From Capronia americana (lineage: Eukaryota; Ascomycota; Eurotiomycetes; Chaetothyriales; Herpotrichiellaceae): a DNA stretch of 61,016 nt. The stretch is taken from assembly GCA_016110215.1 (NCBI GenBank), contig JADWQD010000030.1:1-61016 (forward strand), given 5' to 3'. Both the position numbers and the translations under genes were made by a program. Under the pieces are notes generated by a model that worked only from the letters and a program-made list of their open reading frames with translations, ran no database searches and was not told the origin of the DNA. Numbering within the stretch: position 1 is the first letter of the stretch; every line of letters starts with the position of its first letter. This document shows positions 22,764-34,947 of the stretch, one piece after another.

Positions 22764-24921
22764 TCAAACCTTAGGCTCGTCCTTACGCTCAAGCTTGACT
22801 TCGCTAGCAGCTTTCTCCGAGTCGTCGCCTGCCTCGGCCGGCGAGGACGTCTCATTGTCGGGGTCGAAGTCATTCAGGTGAGTTGCCGCGCGGCCGCCAA
22901 AGACCTCGTCAATCTCCTCGAGGGGTACATTCGCCGTCTGTAATAGTCAGTCAGGTTTCGGCTGCCACACACCGCGTATAGGAGACACCAGGCAAAGAGA
23001 TTGGATTTGACATACCTCTGGAAGATACAGGTACATGAGCCCGATTTGCACAGTGGTGATGGCGACGAAAATGGTATAGTACCTCCCTGCGGCAATTAGC
23101 ACATGGACGAGAAAGGAGTAGGGGGAACGGGGGAAATCAGGATTTAGGACTGGAGCCAAAACATACATCCGATGCTGTCGAACGCCGTGGGGGCCAGTTC
23201 AGTCCACAACGTGCTGGTAACGTAGTACATGGCGACGGCGATGCTGCTGCCGGTGGCGCGGAGATGGAGCGGGAACACCTCGGCGGCGACCACAAACGAT
23301 TGAGGGTCAACGCCAATCCCGTAGCTGGAGAATCCGTTAGTGTGTGTGAGCTGTCAACAGCAGACAGAGCTGCAACAGCAGACAGAGCTGCAACCACGTA
23401 CAATAAGATGAAGAGGAAGTCGAAGAAGACGGCCGCCTTGGCATAGCTCTTTTTCCCTGTCTTGGAGAACTCGGCGTACGTGGCCGTGAAGAGGATGACG
23501 CACAAGGTGCAGCCGGTGTTCCCGATCACTATTATCACCCAAGTCAGTATGAAAGCAAGTCGGAGCCGAGGCTGGTTGGGCCAGGGTTCCTGAAAAACTT
23601 ACGCAAAAGGCGTCTCCGGCCGACCTTGTCGGAGATGATGGCGCCGATGTAGTTCGTGATCATGGCCAACGTAGACCAGACGGCTGCAAGCAGAAGCGCG
23701 ATCGTAGACGATAGGCCAAGAGACGTGTAGATAAGCACGGCATAGTCTAGACGTTGAAAAGACATCAATCAGCATGAACCAACAGACACGCCGTGATCGT
23801 CGTGACTCACTGTTGATGACTAGTACACCGGTGTTGACCGCGCCGGCGACCACGAGGGTCGCCACAGCCAGGCGTCGGAGGTAGGTGCGGTTCGTCAGCA
23901 GGACGGCAAACGCAGAACGGCCTGCCAGGGCTTCTTCTTCGGCGGCCACCTGCTTCCGGATTTCCTGCTGCTCGCGACGCGCGAATTCATTCGTGGCACC
24001 GCCGTGAAGGCGAGTCAGGACAACCAATGCCTCCTCGTGGCGGCCCCGGCTGGTCAACCAGCGCGGGCTTTCCGGCATGAAGATGGTGGCGGTCAGAAAA
24101 GCACCGGCAATCAGGATCGGGATGGCGAGAGGGAAGCGGAAGCCGAACGTGCTTGTCGCGGACGCAAACGAGGCGCCAAAGCCCACCTGGAGGAAGCACC
24201 CGTGTTAGACCTTGGACGTGGCACGGATGGGGGCGGTTGGGGGCAGCCTACCCAAGCAGCCAGCATGTAGCCATTGTTCAACGCAGCGCCGTGCATGCCT
24301 GCCATGATGCCACGCGACAGAGGAGGAGCGACCTCGGCGAAGTAGATGGGCCCAATCACCAAACTCATGCCGGTGCCGACGCCCGTCACCGACCGACCGA
24401 CCAGGAACATGGCCTGGTCGACGGTTCCCGCACAGATGGCCGCGCCCACGATGTGCCAGCACGCCGAGAACTGAAATGCACGAATGCGGCCCTGCCAGTT
24501 CATGATCAAGCCGGCGGCCAAGGTGCCGAAGAAGGCGAATCCAAAGAAGACCCCATTGGCTGGTACGAGATCAGTCACGAAGCTCCCAAAGGAACTCTCA
24601 CGTACCGGCGCCCTCGATGGTGGAGGTATGGCTGTATCCAGGCTGTGTCGGGTCCGACACTAGGTTGAGCTGTCGGAGCCAAGTCAGTCGCTCGACCCGT
24701 GTTGTTGCTGCTGAGCACATCTACATACCTGTTTGTACCACGACGGCTGCCCGAGCGTGCTGCTGATGATTCCTTGAGCGTAACCAAGCAGCAGCGAGCT
24801 GATCATGGAGCCGCCCACGACCTGTTGGACGGTGGTTAGCGATTGCCACGTCCGTGCGCCTTTTCGGGCTTACCAGAATATTGTAGGACGTGACATGGCG
24901 GTCCTGGTGGGCGGAAGCCAT
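22764..24921 (-). CDS. MFS sugar porter (hexose/lactose-permease-like)
   Basis: Proton-coupled sugar uptake at the plasma membrane is the likely role. Ten exons on the minus strand: 24874-24921, 24729-24821, 24606-24669, 24252-24559, 23811-24186, 23603-23746, 23402-23528, 23167-23324, 23016-23086 and 22764-22937. They join to 520 residues, the usual length for a 12-helix sugar porter. Visible signatures are GRSVTGVGTG after helix 4, PESPRWL before the central loop, DKVGRRRLL, AEVFPLHLRATG, and LPETANVPLEEIDEVFG at the C-terminus. The ATG at 24919-24921 opens a short first exon. One intron contains two copies of an 18-bp repeat. It is transcribed divergently from the monooxygenase at 25552 and shares its 630-bp promoter region. 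The substrate cannot be told from sequence. Confidence 0.88.
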
Positions 24922-25551
24922 GACTAGGGAATCTCCAGAAGACGATTTGCGAGATGTCAACGAGACACTTCTTGGATATTCGCAGAGAACCGGTCAAAAG
25001 TGTCAAGATTCAAGACCTTCCAGAGCGCATACACTGAGGCGAAATCCGGGGTGAGATCCGGGGTGACGTCTGGGGAATACATATTAAATAGTGCCAGCGT
25101 TGCCTCTCTCCGTAACTCCATGCGTGCCCTGGGGTGTCTTGGACGAGGAAAAGGGGGGAGGAGGCTGGACGTAATAGGCAATTGTATTTGGCCCGCCCCT
25201 CCCAGGGACAATCTTCAATAAGCTGTGGCCCGGATGTGGAAGTGGATACCGCATTTTGGCCGCTGTGGGGCGGCGGCATGGTCAACCTGCCCAAACGGGA
25301 TGCAACTGACTCCTCCAGCACTGTCCGCGTCGCAGCGTGGAACCACCGACCATCTCATGTTCTTCTCTTTCGGCTGAACAAGCCATGGAGTGGCCGACCC
25401 GTGGACCCAAAGGGGTAGTTAGAGCATGCGAGCCCAGGCTCATGTTGATATGTCTTCGTTCCCTTTTCTGGCCAGCTATATCTGCGAGGCAGTATTCCGG
25501 TCGTGGACTCTCGAACACTCAACAACCTATCGATCTAGATAATTCGCTTCC
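24922..25551. promoter_or_regulatory. Divergent promoter between sugar porter and monooxygenase
   Basis: Both genes start outward from this 630-bp interval. At 25044-25067 there is a direct repeat of two 12-bp units, ATCCGGGGTGAG then ATCCGGGGTGAC, followed by the related GTCTGGGG. The CCGG/CGGGG content suits a Zn2Cys6 regulator such as the one encoded at 29039, but binding is inference. Confidence 0.45.
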
Positions 25552-27839
25552 ATGGCGCCTGCTCTCATCGACGAAACCGCCGCGACGGAAGGCCCCAACA
25601 AGGTCCCCAGCAAGGACCTTGGGGAATACGCTTGTAAAGTCTACGGCTGGCCCCGAGAGAATGCGCGTGGTTATAGGATCAGGGAGGAACCGTTCGGTAC
25701 CCTGCGCCCTTTGCGCATCATCCACATCGGTGCCGGTGCTTCTGGCATTACATTCTCCAAGTTCGCCGAGGATAAGCTGAAGAACGTCGAGGTGCAACTT
25801 TATGAGAAGAATGCAGATATTGGGGGTACCTGGTTAGAGAACCGGTGAGACTCTTCCGTTTTCCTGGCCAGGTTGGCAGTGCTGATCTTCGTGGTACCCC
25901 AGATATCCCGGTTGCGCCTGCGACATTCCCTCGGCGTGTTATCAATTCACCTGGGAGAGGAACCCGAACTGGTCTAAATACTACTCGGGATCGCCCGAGA
26001 TATGGCGGTATTTCCGCGACGTCGTCGATAAACACAACCTCATGAAATATATCAAGCTTAACCACGCCGTAGTGGGAGCGACCTGGAACAGCGACGAGGG
26101 GCTGTGGCATGTCAGAGTGCGGACGCCTGAGGGAACAGAAATCGAGGACACCTGCAATATTCTAATTAATGGCGGAGGAATCTTAAAGTATGTTGCCCTC
26201 TATAAACCCTGTTTACGGTCTGGTCCAGTTTCGGTTCTGATACGGTCGACTTTATTATTAGTGACTGGAAGTGGCCAGACGTGGAAGGCCTCCATTCCTT
26301 CGAGGGGATCCTCCAACACAGCGCACATTATGACGAATCCCTCGATCTCACCGGAAAACGAGTCGCGGTCATCGGCATTGGCAGCAGTGGGATTCAGTGT
26401 ATCTCGGCCATCACGCCCGTGGTCAAAGAGCTTTATACGTGGGTGCGCTCACCAACATGGGTCACTGCCGGGTTTGCCCAGCGATTCGCTGGCGAGAATG
26501 GCGCAAACTTTGAGTGTAAGCAAATCTTTACGTGTCTTGTTCCAATATACCACTTTCCGGACTGACCTTTGCGGCTAGACTCGGAAGAACAAAAGCGACG
26601 TTTTCGAGAAGACCCTAAACTGTTCCTCAAATACTCCAAGATGATCGAGTCGGAGCTCAACCAGAGGTTCAAATTCATCCTGAAGGGAACACCTGAGGCC
26701 CAGGAGGCTAAAGCAGTATGTCCTCTTCTGGCCGACCAGGTCTAATTTTTGGACGCAGACTAACAGATCGGCCCACAGTTCGCGATAAAGGAGATGACAT
26801 CGAAGCTCAGCGGCAACAAGAGACTGGTCGAGGCCATCATTCCGAAGAATTTTGAGGTTGGGTGCAGGAGACCGACGGTACGCCTGTCCAGCCTCTGAGG
26901 AGGTCACAGCTCTGTCTCAAGCTAATCCTGTTTCCGCAACAGCCAGGAAACGGCTTCTTAGAAGCCCTGACTCAGGACCACGTCACAGTATTCACCGAAG
27001 AGATGAAGCGAGTAACGCCGACCGGGTTCATCGATAGTGAAGGCGTAGCACATGAGGTCGACGTCATCATCTGCGCAACTGGGTGAGTCTTTGCTTGGAC
27101 GTGGAGAGAGAAGCGCGGCGGCAGTTCACCACTCTCCCCCCACCCCACCAAAATTCAGACGATCAATGAACTGACTTGGTGATTCAGCTTCAATACCCAC
27201 TGGATCCCTCGATTTTCCGTCGAAGCAAATGGCACCAGCATAAAAGAAATGTGGTCCAAGAAAGTCACTTCGTACCTCTCGATCGGGGTTCCCAACAGTG
27301 AGTGAAGCCTTGTCTCGCCGCTGATGTTTGCATAATACTGACCTGCTATAGTCCCTAATTACTTTATGATGGGAGGGCCATATGGTCCCCTCGGTCACGG
27401 CTCGTTCCTCCCCATTCTGGAAACGTTGGCCAATCACATCATTCTGGCCGTCCAGAAAATGCAAAAAGACCGGATTAAGAGCTTGACACCTAAGACCGAG
27501 GTGGCCGAAGCGTTTGCAGAACACGCAGCACTCTTCCTCGAGCGGACCGCCTGGACCTCGGGGTGCAGTAGTTGGTTCAAGCAGGGCCGCGTGGACGGAC
27601 CGTTGACCATGTTCCCCGGATCACGCCTCGTCTTTCTAGAGCTCCTCGAAACGCCGCGGTTTGAAGACTACAAGATCGAGTACTGCAACGTGTTGAACAT
27701 GTTTGAGCTCTTGGGCAACGGGTTCGCGCTGAGGGAGTTCGACGGTCGGGACCTGTCCTATTACCTGGGCCTCCTGGAAGCAGGGGACGTGCAACAGAAA
27801 CTAGAGGACGACGTGCTCGATCAGGTGGAGTCGATTTGA
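25552..27839 (+). CDS. FAD-dependent monooxygenase, Baeyer-Villiger type
   Basis: The family uses FAD and NADPH to insert oxygen next to a ketone, giving an ester or lactone. Eight exons: 25552-25844, 25903-26187, 26262-26515, 26579-26715, 26767-26877, 26943-27082, 27188-27297 and 27352-27839, giving 605 residues. The FAD-binding motif GAGASG is at residues 60-65, GGTWLENRYPG spans the first intron, and the second nucleotide motif GIGSSG is at 231-236. The Baeyer-Villiger fingerprint FxGxxxHxxxW appears as F206, G208, H212 and Y216, so Tyr replaces Trp. CATG (25551-25554) with C at -1 supports the start. It sits between a divergent transporter and a downstream regulator. An N-hydroxylating or other class B flavin monooxygenase is the alternative. 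Confidence 0.88.
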
Positions 27840-29038
27840 GGAGGGGAGAAAGCATAGACCATACAGAGACTCTAGACGGGCAGGGAATTGTACAGACTGT
27901 TGGTTCATGTGTCGCATAAAATTATCAAGTATGCAGAACGGGCCACCGTCGGCGCGTTCTTTAGGCTTCAGCCTGCCCTCGTCCGGGCCTGAGTTAGGTG
28001 ACTTGGGCTAACGTGCCTTGGTCTCAGAGGTCGCTGACAAGGCGCGAGGCTCAGGCTTGGCTCTGGGGGAAATTTTCTGCGCAGTGCCGCCAGCTTGGGA
28101 CTCGGACGGCGCAGTCGAGGCCTCCAAGTCAGCAGTAGTTCTATGGGTCTATTGTGAACAGCCAACCATCTCACACAGATCGACGTACGTACTTGACTAC
28201 TGGATCTAGCTTTTTGTCAACCTCAAATTTTCTCGAGTCCCAAACCCAAGGAGGTGCCAAAAAAGGCAATCAATTTCAGCCGAAGCCCCGTGATTGAAAT
28301 ATCCTTTCTCCACCGCTGCTGTCATTAGCCCGCGTCATACTGTCACGACTGTAGAGGGAATTAGTCATATAAGGCCTAGGCCCGGATTATCATTATGCCG
28401 TACACGTTCGTGTTGGTCCGTGTAAGCGACATAAACATTTTATGCAACACCCATCATTCTGTGTAATGCTCGACGCTGCCACGCCCGCTATTGATCGGCG
28501 CAATTATGCTTACGCCATGTATTTATCCTCTTTGGGTTGTACTCCCTATACGTATTTAGCTACATACACTAACAAGCTGTTTCGTATATATACCTCGTAA
28601 TAACTACGCCAAGGGCGCTAGTAGTCATAGCCAATCAGAATAGTTATCGGGCACGGCAATAGTCCCCCGGGTGGGGCTCCCACGGCGGTCAGTGGTCAAG
28701 TCGACGCAAGGCCGGGGGAAGTCACAACCCCCCTTCTCCTCCCACCCTAAGTGTGTCCTGGCAGGCACCCGCGCGGGGGAATCAACCTCGCTTCGGTTCG
28801 TTTGATAATTGCGAGTCCTCTCAACCTTGTCTTTCGATATCGCACATCTCCATATTCCGCAATCTTTACTCCGCCCGCTCCACGTCCGTCCACCCTTGAA
28901 TTGACTTTTTGACGCTAGTGCGCAAGCCGACTAGTGCACGTGGGCGAAAGCAGATGAGATCGCCCGTGGCGCGGCTTAACACCTGTTGCCTCACTTGGCT
29001 CTCTTGCTCCTTTCCTGGTTTCCCAACAGCCGTGCAGG
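27840..29038. other. Intergenic 1.2 kb, no gene seen
   Basis: This is the 3' flank of the monooxygenase and the 5' flank of the regulator. Part of it (about 28250-28620) is A/T-richer than the neighbours. I see no RNA gene or repeat. Pyrimidine-rich stretches lie upstream of 29039, as is common before fungal start codons. Confidence 0.5.
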
Positions 29039-31963
29039 ATGGATGGCCCGCGGGCAGCGACAGCGCTCGAACAGGTCACGCCGCCGGCGGCTAAGAAGAA
29101 ACGCGCGGCGAGAGCGTGCCACACTTGCCACGTGCGGAAAATCCGGTGCGATGCCGTACTGCAGCCCGAGGGCAGCCGATGCTCCTACTGCATTTCCCTG
29201 GGTGCCACGTGTGAAATGACAGCGGGGAGGCAAGGAAGGTATGAAGGTCCCTAGTTCCATACAGGTCCCTCTGTCAGTGGAGATGACTCGTCATTCCCGG
29301 TCTATTCATGCTTGTGGTGACTGACGAGAGTCCTCTGCTTCAGCAAGTACAGAAAAAGAAACACAGCGCGAGCTTCGTCCTCCACGGCAGGAGGGCGGGC
29401 GGACCGGGGCAGCCTCTTCATCCCCTGGGAGGCAACCCCTAAAGGACGAAGGGAGACAAGGAGCAGCTCCCAATTACGGCCACCTCCAAGGCTTGTCAAT
29501 CACAGCGACGAGTATCATGCTCCTGACAACCCATCTCGCCTCCAAGGCCTACCACTTTCCCCCTCAATCACCTCCCCCACCGGTCACGCCGGATCTGATG
29601 CAAACCCTCGTTCAGAGCCTGTGTGGGAACCCTTCACCTACCTCTCGCGCGGTAACCAGTTCAGCCCGGCTCATCTCAGTCCTCCTTTCCAAGTCCATCC
29701 TCTAGCGGCGAGTGTGGAACCAGCGGAAAGGCCAGCCTCCCAGGCCAGCCCTGTTACAGTCGCCACGACGGACAACGTGCAGTCGGCCGACGATGTGTGG
29801 AGTCGTCCGCTGGCGCAGATCGAAGGAGACGGCGGTGAGCGAGACGGTGGAGAGCTGGATGCAATTCCTGGGCCTTCGACTCGTAGTCACACGACCGGCG
29901 ACGTCGAACTCGACCCGCAGACGCAAAACCGCATCGTCTACACGGGAGAGACCTTCAACCACGCGGTCTTTCCACATCTGACTGGCCACCGGCCTTTCCC
30001 TTCCTCTGGCAACCGACAGCGCGCACAGGCCACGTCGGAATCAAAAGCGCGCCCAACCGTCACGCAAGCCATACCGGCCCCCACGCCCCCGTCTGCAAAC
30101 TGGACGACCAAGGAGCTGCCAGGCAGCTCGGAAGGGGGCAACCGGCCCAACGTCTTGAGCCATCTGGCACCGGAGGACGCGATCTACCTCTGTCGGGTCA
30201 AGAACGTGCTCACCTTTCCTCCGCCCGCGGTCGCCGACCAGTTCATGCAGGTGTTCGTCACGTACTTCCTCCCCGCGTATCCGGTGATCGACCTGAACAA
30301 GCTGCAGGCATGGTACGGCGACTTTGCTTCGGGCGTGGTGCGATCGGTCATGCTGTTCCACGCCATCTTCTTTGCCGCGTCGCAGTACGTGGATCAATCC
30401 GTGCTCGAGCGGGCGGGCTTCGAAAGCCGAGCCGAGGCCAAGGTCTATTTCTACAAGAGGGTGACGCTGCTGTACGGGATGGACTGCGAAAAAGACCCAT
30501 TGACCATCATCCAGTCGCTGCTCTTCATCAGCCCGTGGTGGTCCTACTTCAGCGAGGAGAAAGAGACCCGGTATTGGATCACCTGTGTCTGCAACCTCGC
30601 CTATTCCATGGGCCTTCACAAGACCGTCTCGCCGTCGCTGAATGTGACGGTAGAGGAGCGGTCGCTGTGGCGCCGGGTGTTCTGGGTTGTCTTTGTGAGT
30701 CTACCTGGCCATTTCCCGCCGGACGGACGAGTCATGCTAATCTGCGCCTCAAGGCCCGGGAGCACAACACCGCCATTGGCGTCGGCCGACCCTTCCTCAT
30801 TGACGTAGCCGATGTCGACGTCGAGCCTCTATCCGAAGCCGACTTTTACGAAGAAGGCCACGATCAAGCTATTACCGATGACTCTGTCCACGGGGTCAAG
30901 TTTAGTGGGTGGTCTTCTGTGCACATGTTCTTCGCAATGGAGCTGGCGCAGATATCCATCATACGTATGTTGAAGGCGCATCCAGCTTTGCTCCGGGAGA
31001 TTCTGACGCAGCCACAGTGGAGGGATTCATTCGCACGGCGAGCGCAAAGGTAGGCGGAAAGGCTGAGCGTCTTGCGCGACTCCTCTCGCTGCGCGACCAG
31101 CTGTACAACCGAAAGCCGAACCCGACGATCGAGACATGTTCCAGCACATATTCCACGGTGGGCATGGCCAAAACGGCGCCCAACGACCACATGTGGCTCA
31201 CGTTCCTGCAACTGAACCGTGAACGCATCCTCACCCTCGGCCACCGCTACCTCCACAAGGTCCTGGTGGAGGAGGGCCCCAACAGCCCGGATGCGCCGAC
31301 TGTGATCGAGAACCGCGAGGCCCTGGTGAGGTCGGCGTCGAGGAAGATCCATTTGTTTGACGAGCTCTCGTCACTGGGGCTGTTGAAGTATTCGCAGGGT
31401 TTTCTGTGAGTGATAACGGGACCTTCTTCGCTGTCTTACACAGTAACCCCCTTGGATTCTCTCCCCTTGATTGAGTCGTATATCTTGCCTTTACTCACAC
31501 GAACTCATGCTTACAATTCGGCCTTAGCAACACCGCCATCTTCAACGCGCTCATCACGTTCGGCGAAGAAATCCGAGACGCGCCGCGCGGCAGCCGACGG
31601 TCCAAGGTGGCGGCGGACAAGGTGCACACGGGGCTCGTAATCCTAGAAGATCTGCGCGACGACTGGGGCGTGGCGAGCTGGTGTCATTCGCTGTTCTCGT
31701 TCCTGTCGCAGCGCAACTTCGCCGTACTCAAAAAATTCTCGCGCGCTCTTCGCGCTGGCTCCCCGCCGTCATCGTCGCCGTGGCCCAGCCGAGAAGACGG
31801 CCAGACGACCCGCCCGCTGAACGGCGACGACCAGTGGCCCCTCGAGGACTCGGCGTACCAGGACATTCATCAGTGGTTCACCGAGGCGGCGTTCCTGGAT
31901 CCCAGTCAGAATGACTTCTTCGACTTCCAGCCGTTGATGTTGAGCGGCGAGCCTTTCCATTGA
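29039..31963 (+). CDS. Zn2Cys6 transcription factor with fungal-specific regulatory domain
   Basis: A nuclear DNA-binding regulator. Five exons: 29039-29238, 29344-30694, 30754-30964, 31018-31405 and 31528-31963, giving 861 residues. The zinc cluster has Cys at 27, 30, 37, 48, 51 and 58 (C-X2-C-X6-C-X10-C-X2-C-X6-C), with basic residues between the second and third Cys. A long Pro/Ser/Thr-rich linker follows, then the fungal-specific domain from about the YLCRVKNVLTFPPP motif, including SLWRRVFWVVF and GVGRPF. The intron at 30695-30753 ends in AAG, a slightly weak acceptor, but the frame and motif support it. Its place in the island suggests that it controls the monooxygenase, transporter and dehydrogenases; this is inference. 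Confidence 0.88.
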
Positions 31964-32946
31964 CATGCCAGAAGCCCAACGAAGCTCCAAATCGACCGCT
32001 CCAACTTGGTGGTTTTTATGTCTATAATAAATAATGAGACCCTGTTACTCTTCACACACTTCCTTAATTCTTCCCCAAGTCCACCATATCTCTATAACCC
32101 ACGCGATAGACAAGGTTTACTCAGTCCTTGCAAATCATCAGACTCACAGCGCTCGACCAGAACTCTACAGACTACGACTTTGAGTGCTCTGTTATCAACA
32201 CGAACGCATCCTGTAGTTCTACCCAAAAAGAACGCCCAGACAGTTTCACATTCGTACCGATGTCGACCCTCTTGTGCTGGGCATGACTAATGGAAGCCTC
32301 GGAAGACGATCGGGTCAGGTCTCGGGTTTAAAACTTTGGGTGGATCCACAGGAGAGTCGGAGAGCTGCCGAGCTAATGGCGACGGTGCTTCCCCCGACAA
32401 TCCACGAGTAATAAGTCCGCGGCGCTGTTGACTTGATCTGACATCTCATATCTACGTCTCCACTCACTGACCTTCTCCCGCGAGGCTCGATCTCTACTAC
32501 GTACTGCAAGAATGAGCACGTCAAAATTACGTTCACCGCTACCCGACTTTGACACACTCTCCCTCCCGTCAAAGGGCTACCGAAAGGATATGCCTGGGGC
32601 GTCTTTGACAAGGACGGCACGAAGGATACATAGTACGCTAGGCAGGCAGACAGATTGATCAAATAAGGAAAAGGTAGCATAGCCCGAGATTACCATACGG
32701 TAGGGCGTATGGGTCGGTGATTCAGCGGATTGTCAGTAACGCGGAACAGTTTTCTTTGTGATATCAAGCCATAATGTATCGTATCACATCCTTGTCGAGG
32801 GTTTTTGGCAAAAGCTGTACACCGAGGATTTCCCCTCACTGCCACTCAGAAGTGATATCTGCCTGCAAGAACAATCGACAATCGACAATCGACAATCGAC
32901 AATCGACATTTGCTATCCCCCCCAGAGATCTTAGAGGATCGACATC
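31964..32946. other. Convergent 3' region between regulator and dehydrogenase
   Basis: Both flanking genes end here. A tandem 7-bp repeat lies at 32871-32908. No gene-like frame was found in the remaining 980 bp. Confidence 0.5.
32871..32908. repeat. 7-bp microsatellite (ACAATCG)n
   Basis: About five tandem copies of ACAATCG lie just downstream of the dehydrogenase stop codon. Confidence 0.85.
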
Positions 32947-34491
32947 TTAAGAATTCTGGGTAGCACCAGCCATGGTGCGGATCGACGCCGCCAGCGTGGC
33001 CTTTTGGAGGTACTGCCATGGTTCACCTTCCAGATCATCGATTGCGGCATCGATGTAGCCGTGAGGCGCCACCGAGCGCGGGATTATTGCAAAAGACCGG
33101 CCTGATGGAAAGAGAGGGTGGTCAGTAAACGAGTCGGTCAAGCGGTAGTCCATCGACTCAATGCCATGCATGTTGCATGGGTTTCTGCGGGGACCGGGAC
33201 AGCGAGCGACCAGCCAGCATATCTCCGGAACGAGTTGAGAGACGGAAAACATCTCCAAAGCAGGACGCCGACAGGACCCGAAAAACATGTCACGTACCGT
33301 TGATGGTCTTGTCACATGCAATGCGGAAGACAGCAGTCTTGACGTCTTCGATCAGGGAAAACTCAACACCTCTGGATTCGAGTCTCTCTATGACGGCGGG
33401 CTTGAGGATCGTGGTTTTGGTGTACCTAGCAGAGATGGATTTCGAGTAAGTACGAGTCTGGCATGCCGGGGGAGTACTTGGAGAGCCGGGGAGGGGCAGG
33501 GGGAGACATGCTAAGGTCTGCTCTGGGCATGCTCCGGTCTGACATACCATGGCGCGACGTAATTGACACGAATCCCCTCCTGCCAGGACGTGCGTCTGGC
33601 GCTCCTCATGAGGCCGCGGAGCCCGAACTTGGACGTCGAGTACTGGAACGAGCCCGGCTGGTCGATGAGGCCTGCAATGCTGCCCTTGAAGATGAAGCAG
33701 CGGTCTCGTCCTTCGGCCTCGGGCTGCGCACGCAGATAGTGCTGGCCTAGTTTGAACGTGTACAAGACGCCGTCCAGGTTGACCTTTGCGATTCGAAGGG
33801 CTGGTTTAGTGGGTTCGGTCGAGGGATCTAGGAGGGTCTGTAAGCAACGGACGATAAATCGAAAACTCCTGGCTCTCGTGTACGGGTAGACAAAGGAAAT
33901 GGAAAGGACGCTACACAATTACCTTCAAGTTCAAAGATCTCATCAGGTCCTGTGATTCCGGCGTTGGCCACGACAATGTCGACGCTCTTCGCCGGGGATG
34001 CCGCCACGGCACTCTTGAACAGGTTCAACTGGTCCTCCCACGATGTCGTGTCGCATTTGACAAACTGGACGTTGCTGCGAGAGTGGGTCACTGGTCAGTC
34101 TGACTTGGTCCTCTTGTACCATGTCGTCCGCTCATCGGCATGGATCGAGTCACTCACGATCCAAGTTCGGCCACTAGGCTGTTGCCTTTCTTCTCGTCGA
34201 TGTCGCCAAACGTCACGAACGAACTGAGAGTCAATGTCAGTCGAATCCGGCATATATGGGAGTGAAGTCTGTCTCTGACCCTGCAGCGTGGAATGAGCGC
34301 ACATAGGTCTCGCCAAAACCATTGGCACCTGTTGGACTCGTGTAAGAATATTGCTGCAGTTCGCAGATTCTGGTAGCCTATTGGAGCCTCTCACCTCCGG
34401 TGATGACCACGCTCTTTCCCTGCAACGTGGTCGTGTCGGGCTTGACTGAGACATCCACCGGCCCGGTGTTGCTGTAGGGAGGTAGAGGCAT
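32947..34491 (-). CDS. Short-chain dehydrogenase/reductase (SDR), copy 1
   Basis: An NAD(P)-dependent alcohol dehydrogenase of the classical SDR family. Seven exons: 34395-34491, 34280-34328, 34158-34223, 33923-34074, 33548-33827, 33298-33425 and 32947-33101, giving 308 residues. Visible are ITGGANGFG (cofactor loop, split by the first intron), VVANAGI, GSIAG with the catalytic Ser, and YSTSK, the YxxxK pair. For the exon at 33548-33827 the in-frame acceptor is CTCCTAG rather than the nearby TTACAG. It resembles fungal 15-hydroxyprostaglandin-dehydrogenase-like and hydroxyaverantin-dehydrogenase-like proteins. It is related to the next gene (copy 2), same strand, 457 bp upstream, so a tandem duplication is likely. 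Confidence 0.87.
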
Positions 34492-34947
34492 TTTCTTTGT
34501 CCTGTCAGGAAGGCTGTCTTCGTAATCTCTATCGATGCACTGCAGTATTCCTGTAGAGTAAAGATGTTTTTCCAGCTGTGTAGGGAATGGCGGAGTGGCC
34601 GTCGTGTCTACGCCTCATTTCCCCTTGCCTAACAATTATCCACCTTTTTCTGGGGGGTGTGGGGATGCCTCCGGTTCCGGGACCGAGAAAGGATGCTCCG
34701 CAGACTGAAAAAGAAATGAGCCGCAGCTATATCGGCGTTTCCAATCTGGAGACTTCTTTTCTCGGTGAGGCTAACACGGCATAGACAGGAAATTCTGACA
34801 TCGTGCCTCGATTTCAACATGGGACTACTCGTAGAGTTTGTCTTCGTTCAAGCCCGACCTACATGGGGTCTTGGCTATCCATTGATACCTAGGACGCTCT
34901 CCTCCAAATCCGGTTCTTCCGATTTTGAGCCGCGGCCCCGGATGCGG
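34492..34947. other. Intergenic between the two SDR genes
   Basis: This 456-bp interval holds the promoter of copy 1 and the 3' end of copy 2. I see no further gene. Confidence 0.5.

Noticed and set aside
22443..22881. Two overlapping plus-strand frames
   Set aside because: No motif, poor start context, and they run into the 3' end of the sugar porter on the other strand.
30041..30619. Minus-strand frame opposite the first regulator
   Set aside because: Shadow of the plus-strand gene; no recognisable motif.
33828..33842. TTACAG as acceptor for the fifth exon of SDR copy 1
   Set aside because: It puts the downstream conserved sequence out of frame; CTCCTAG restores the frame.
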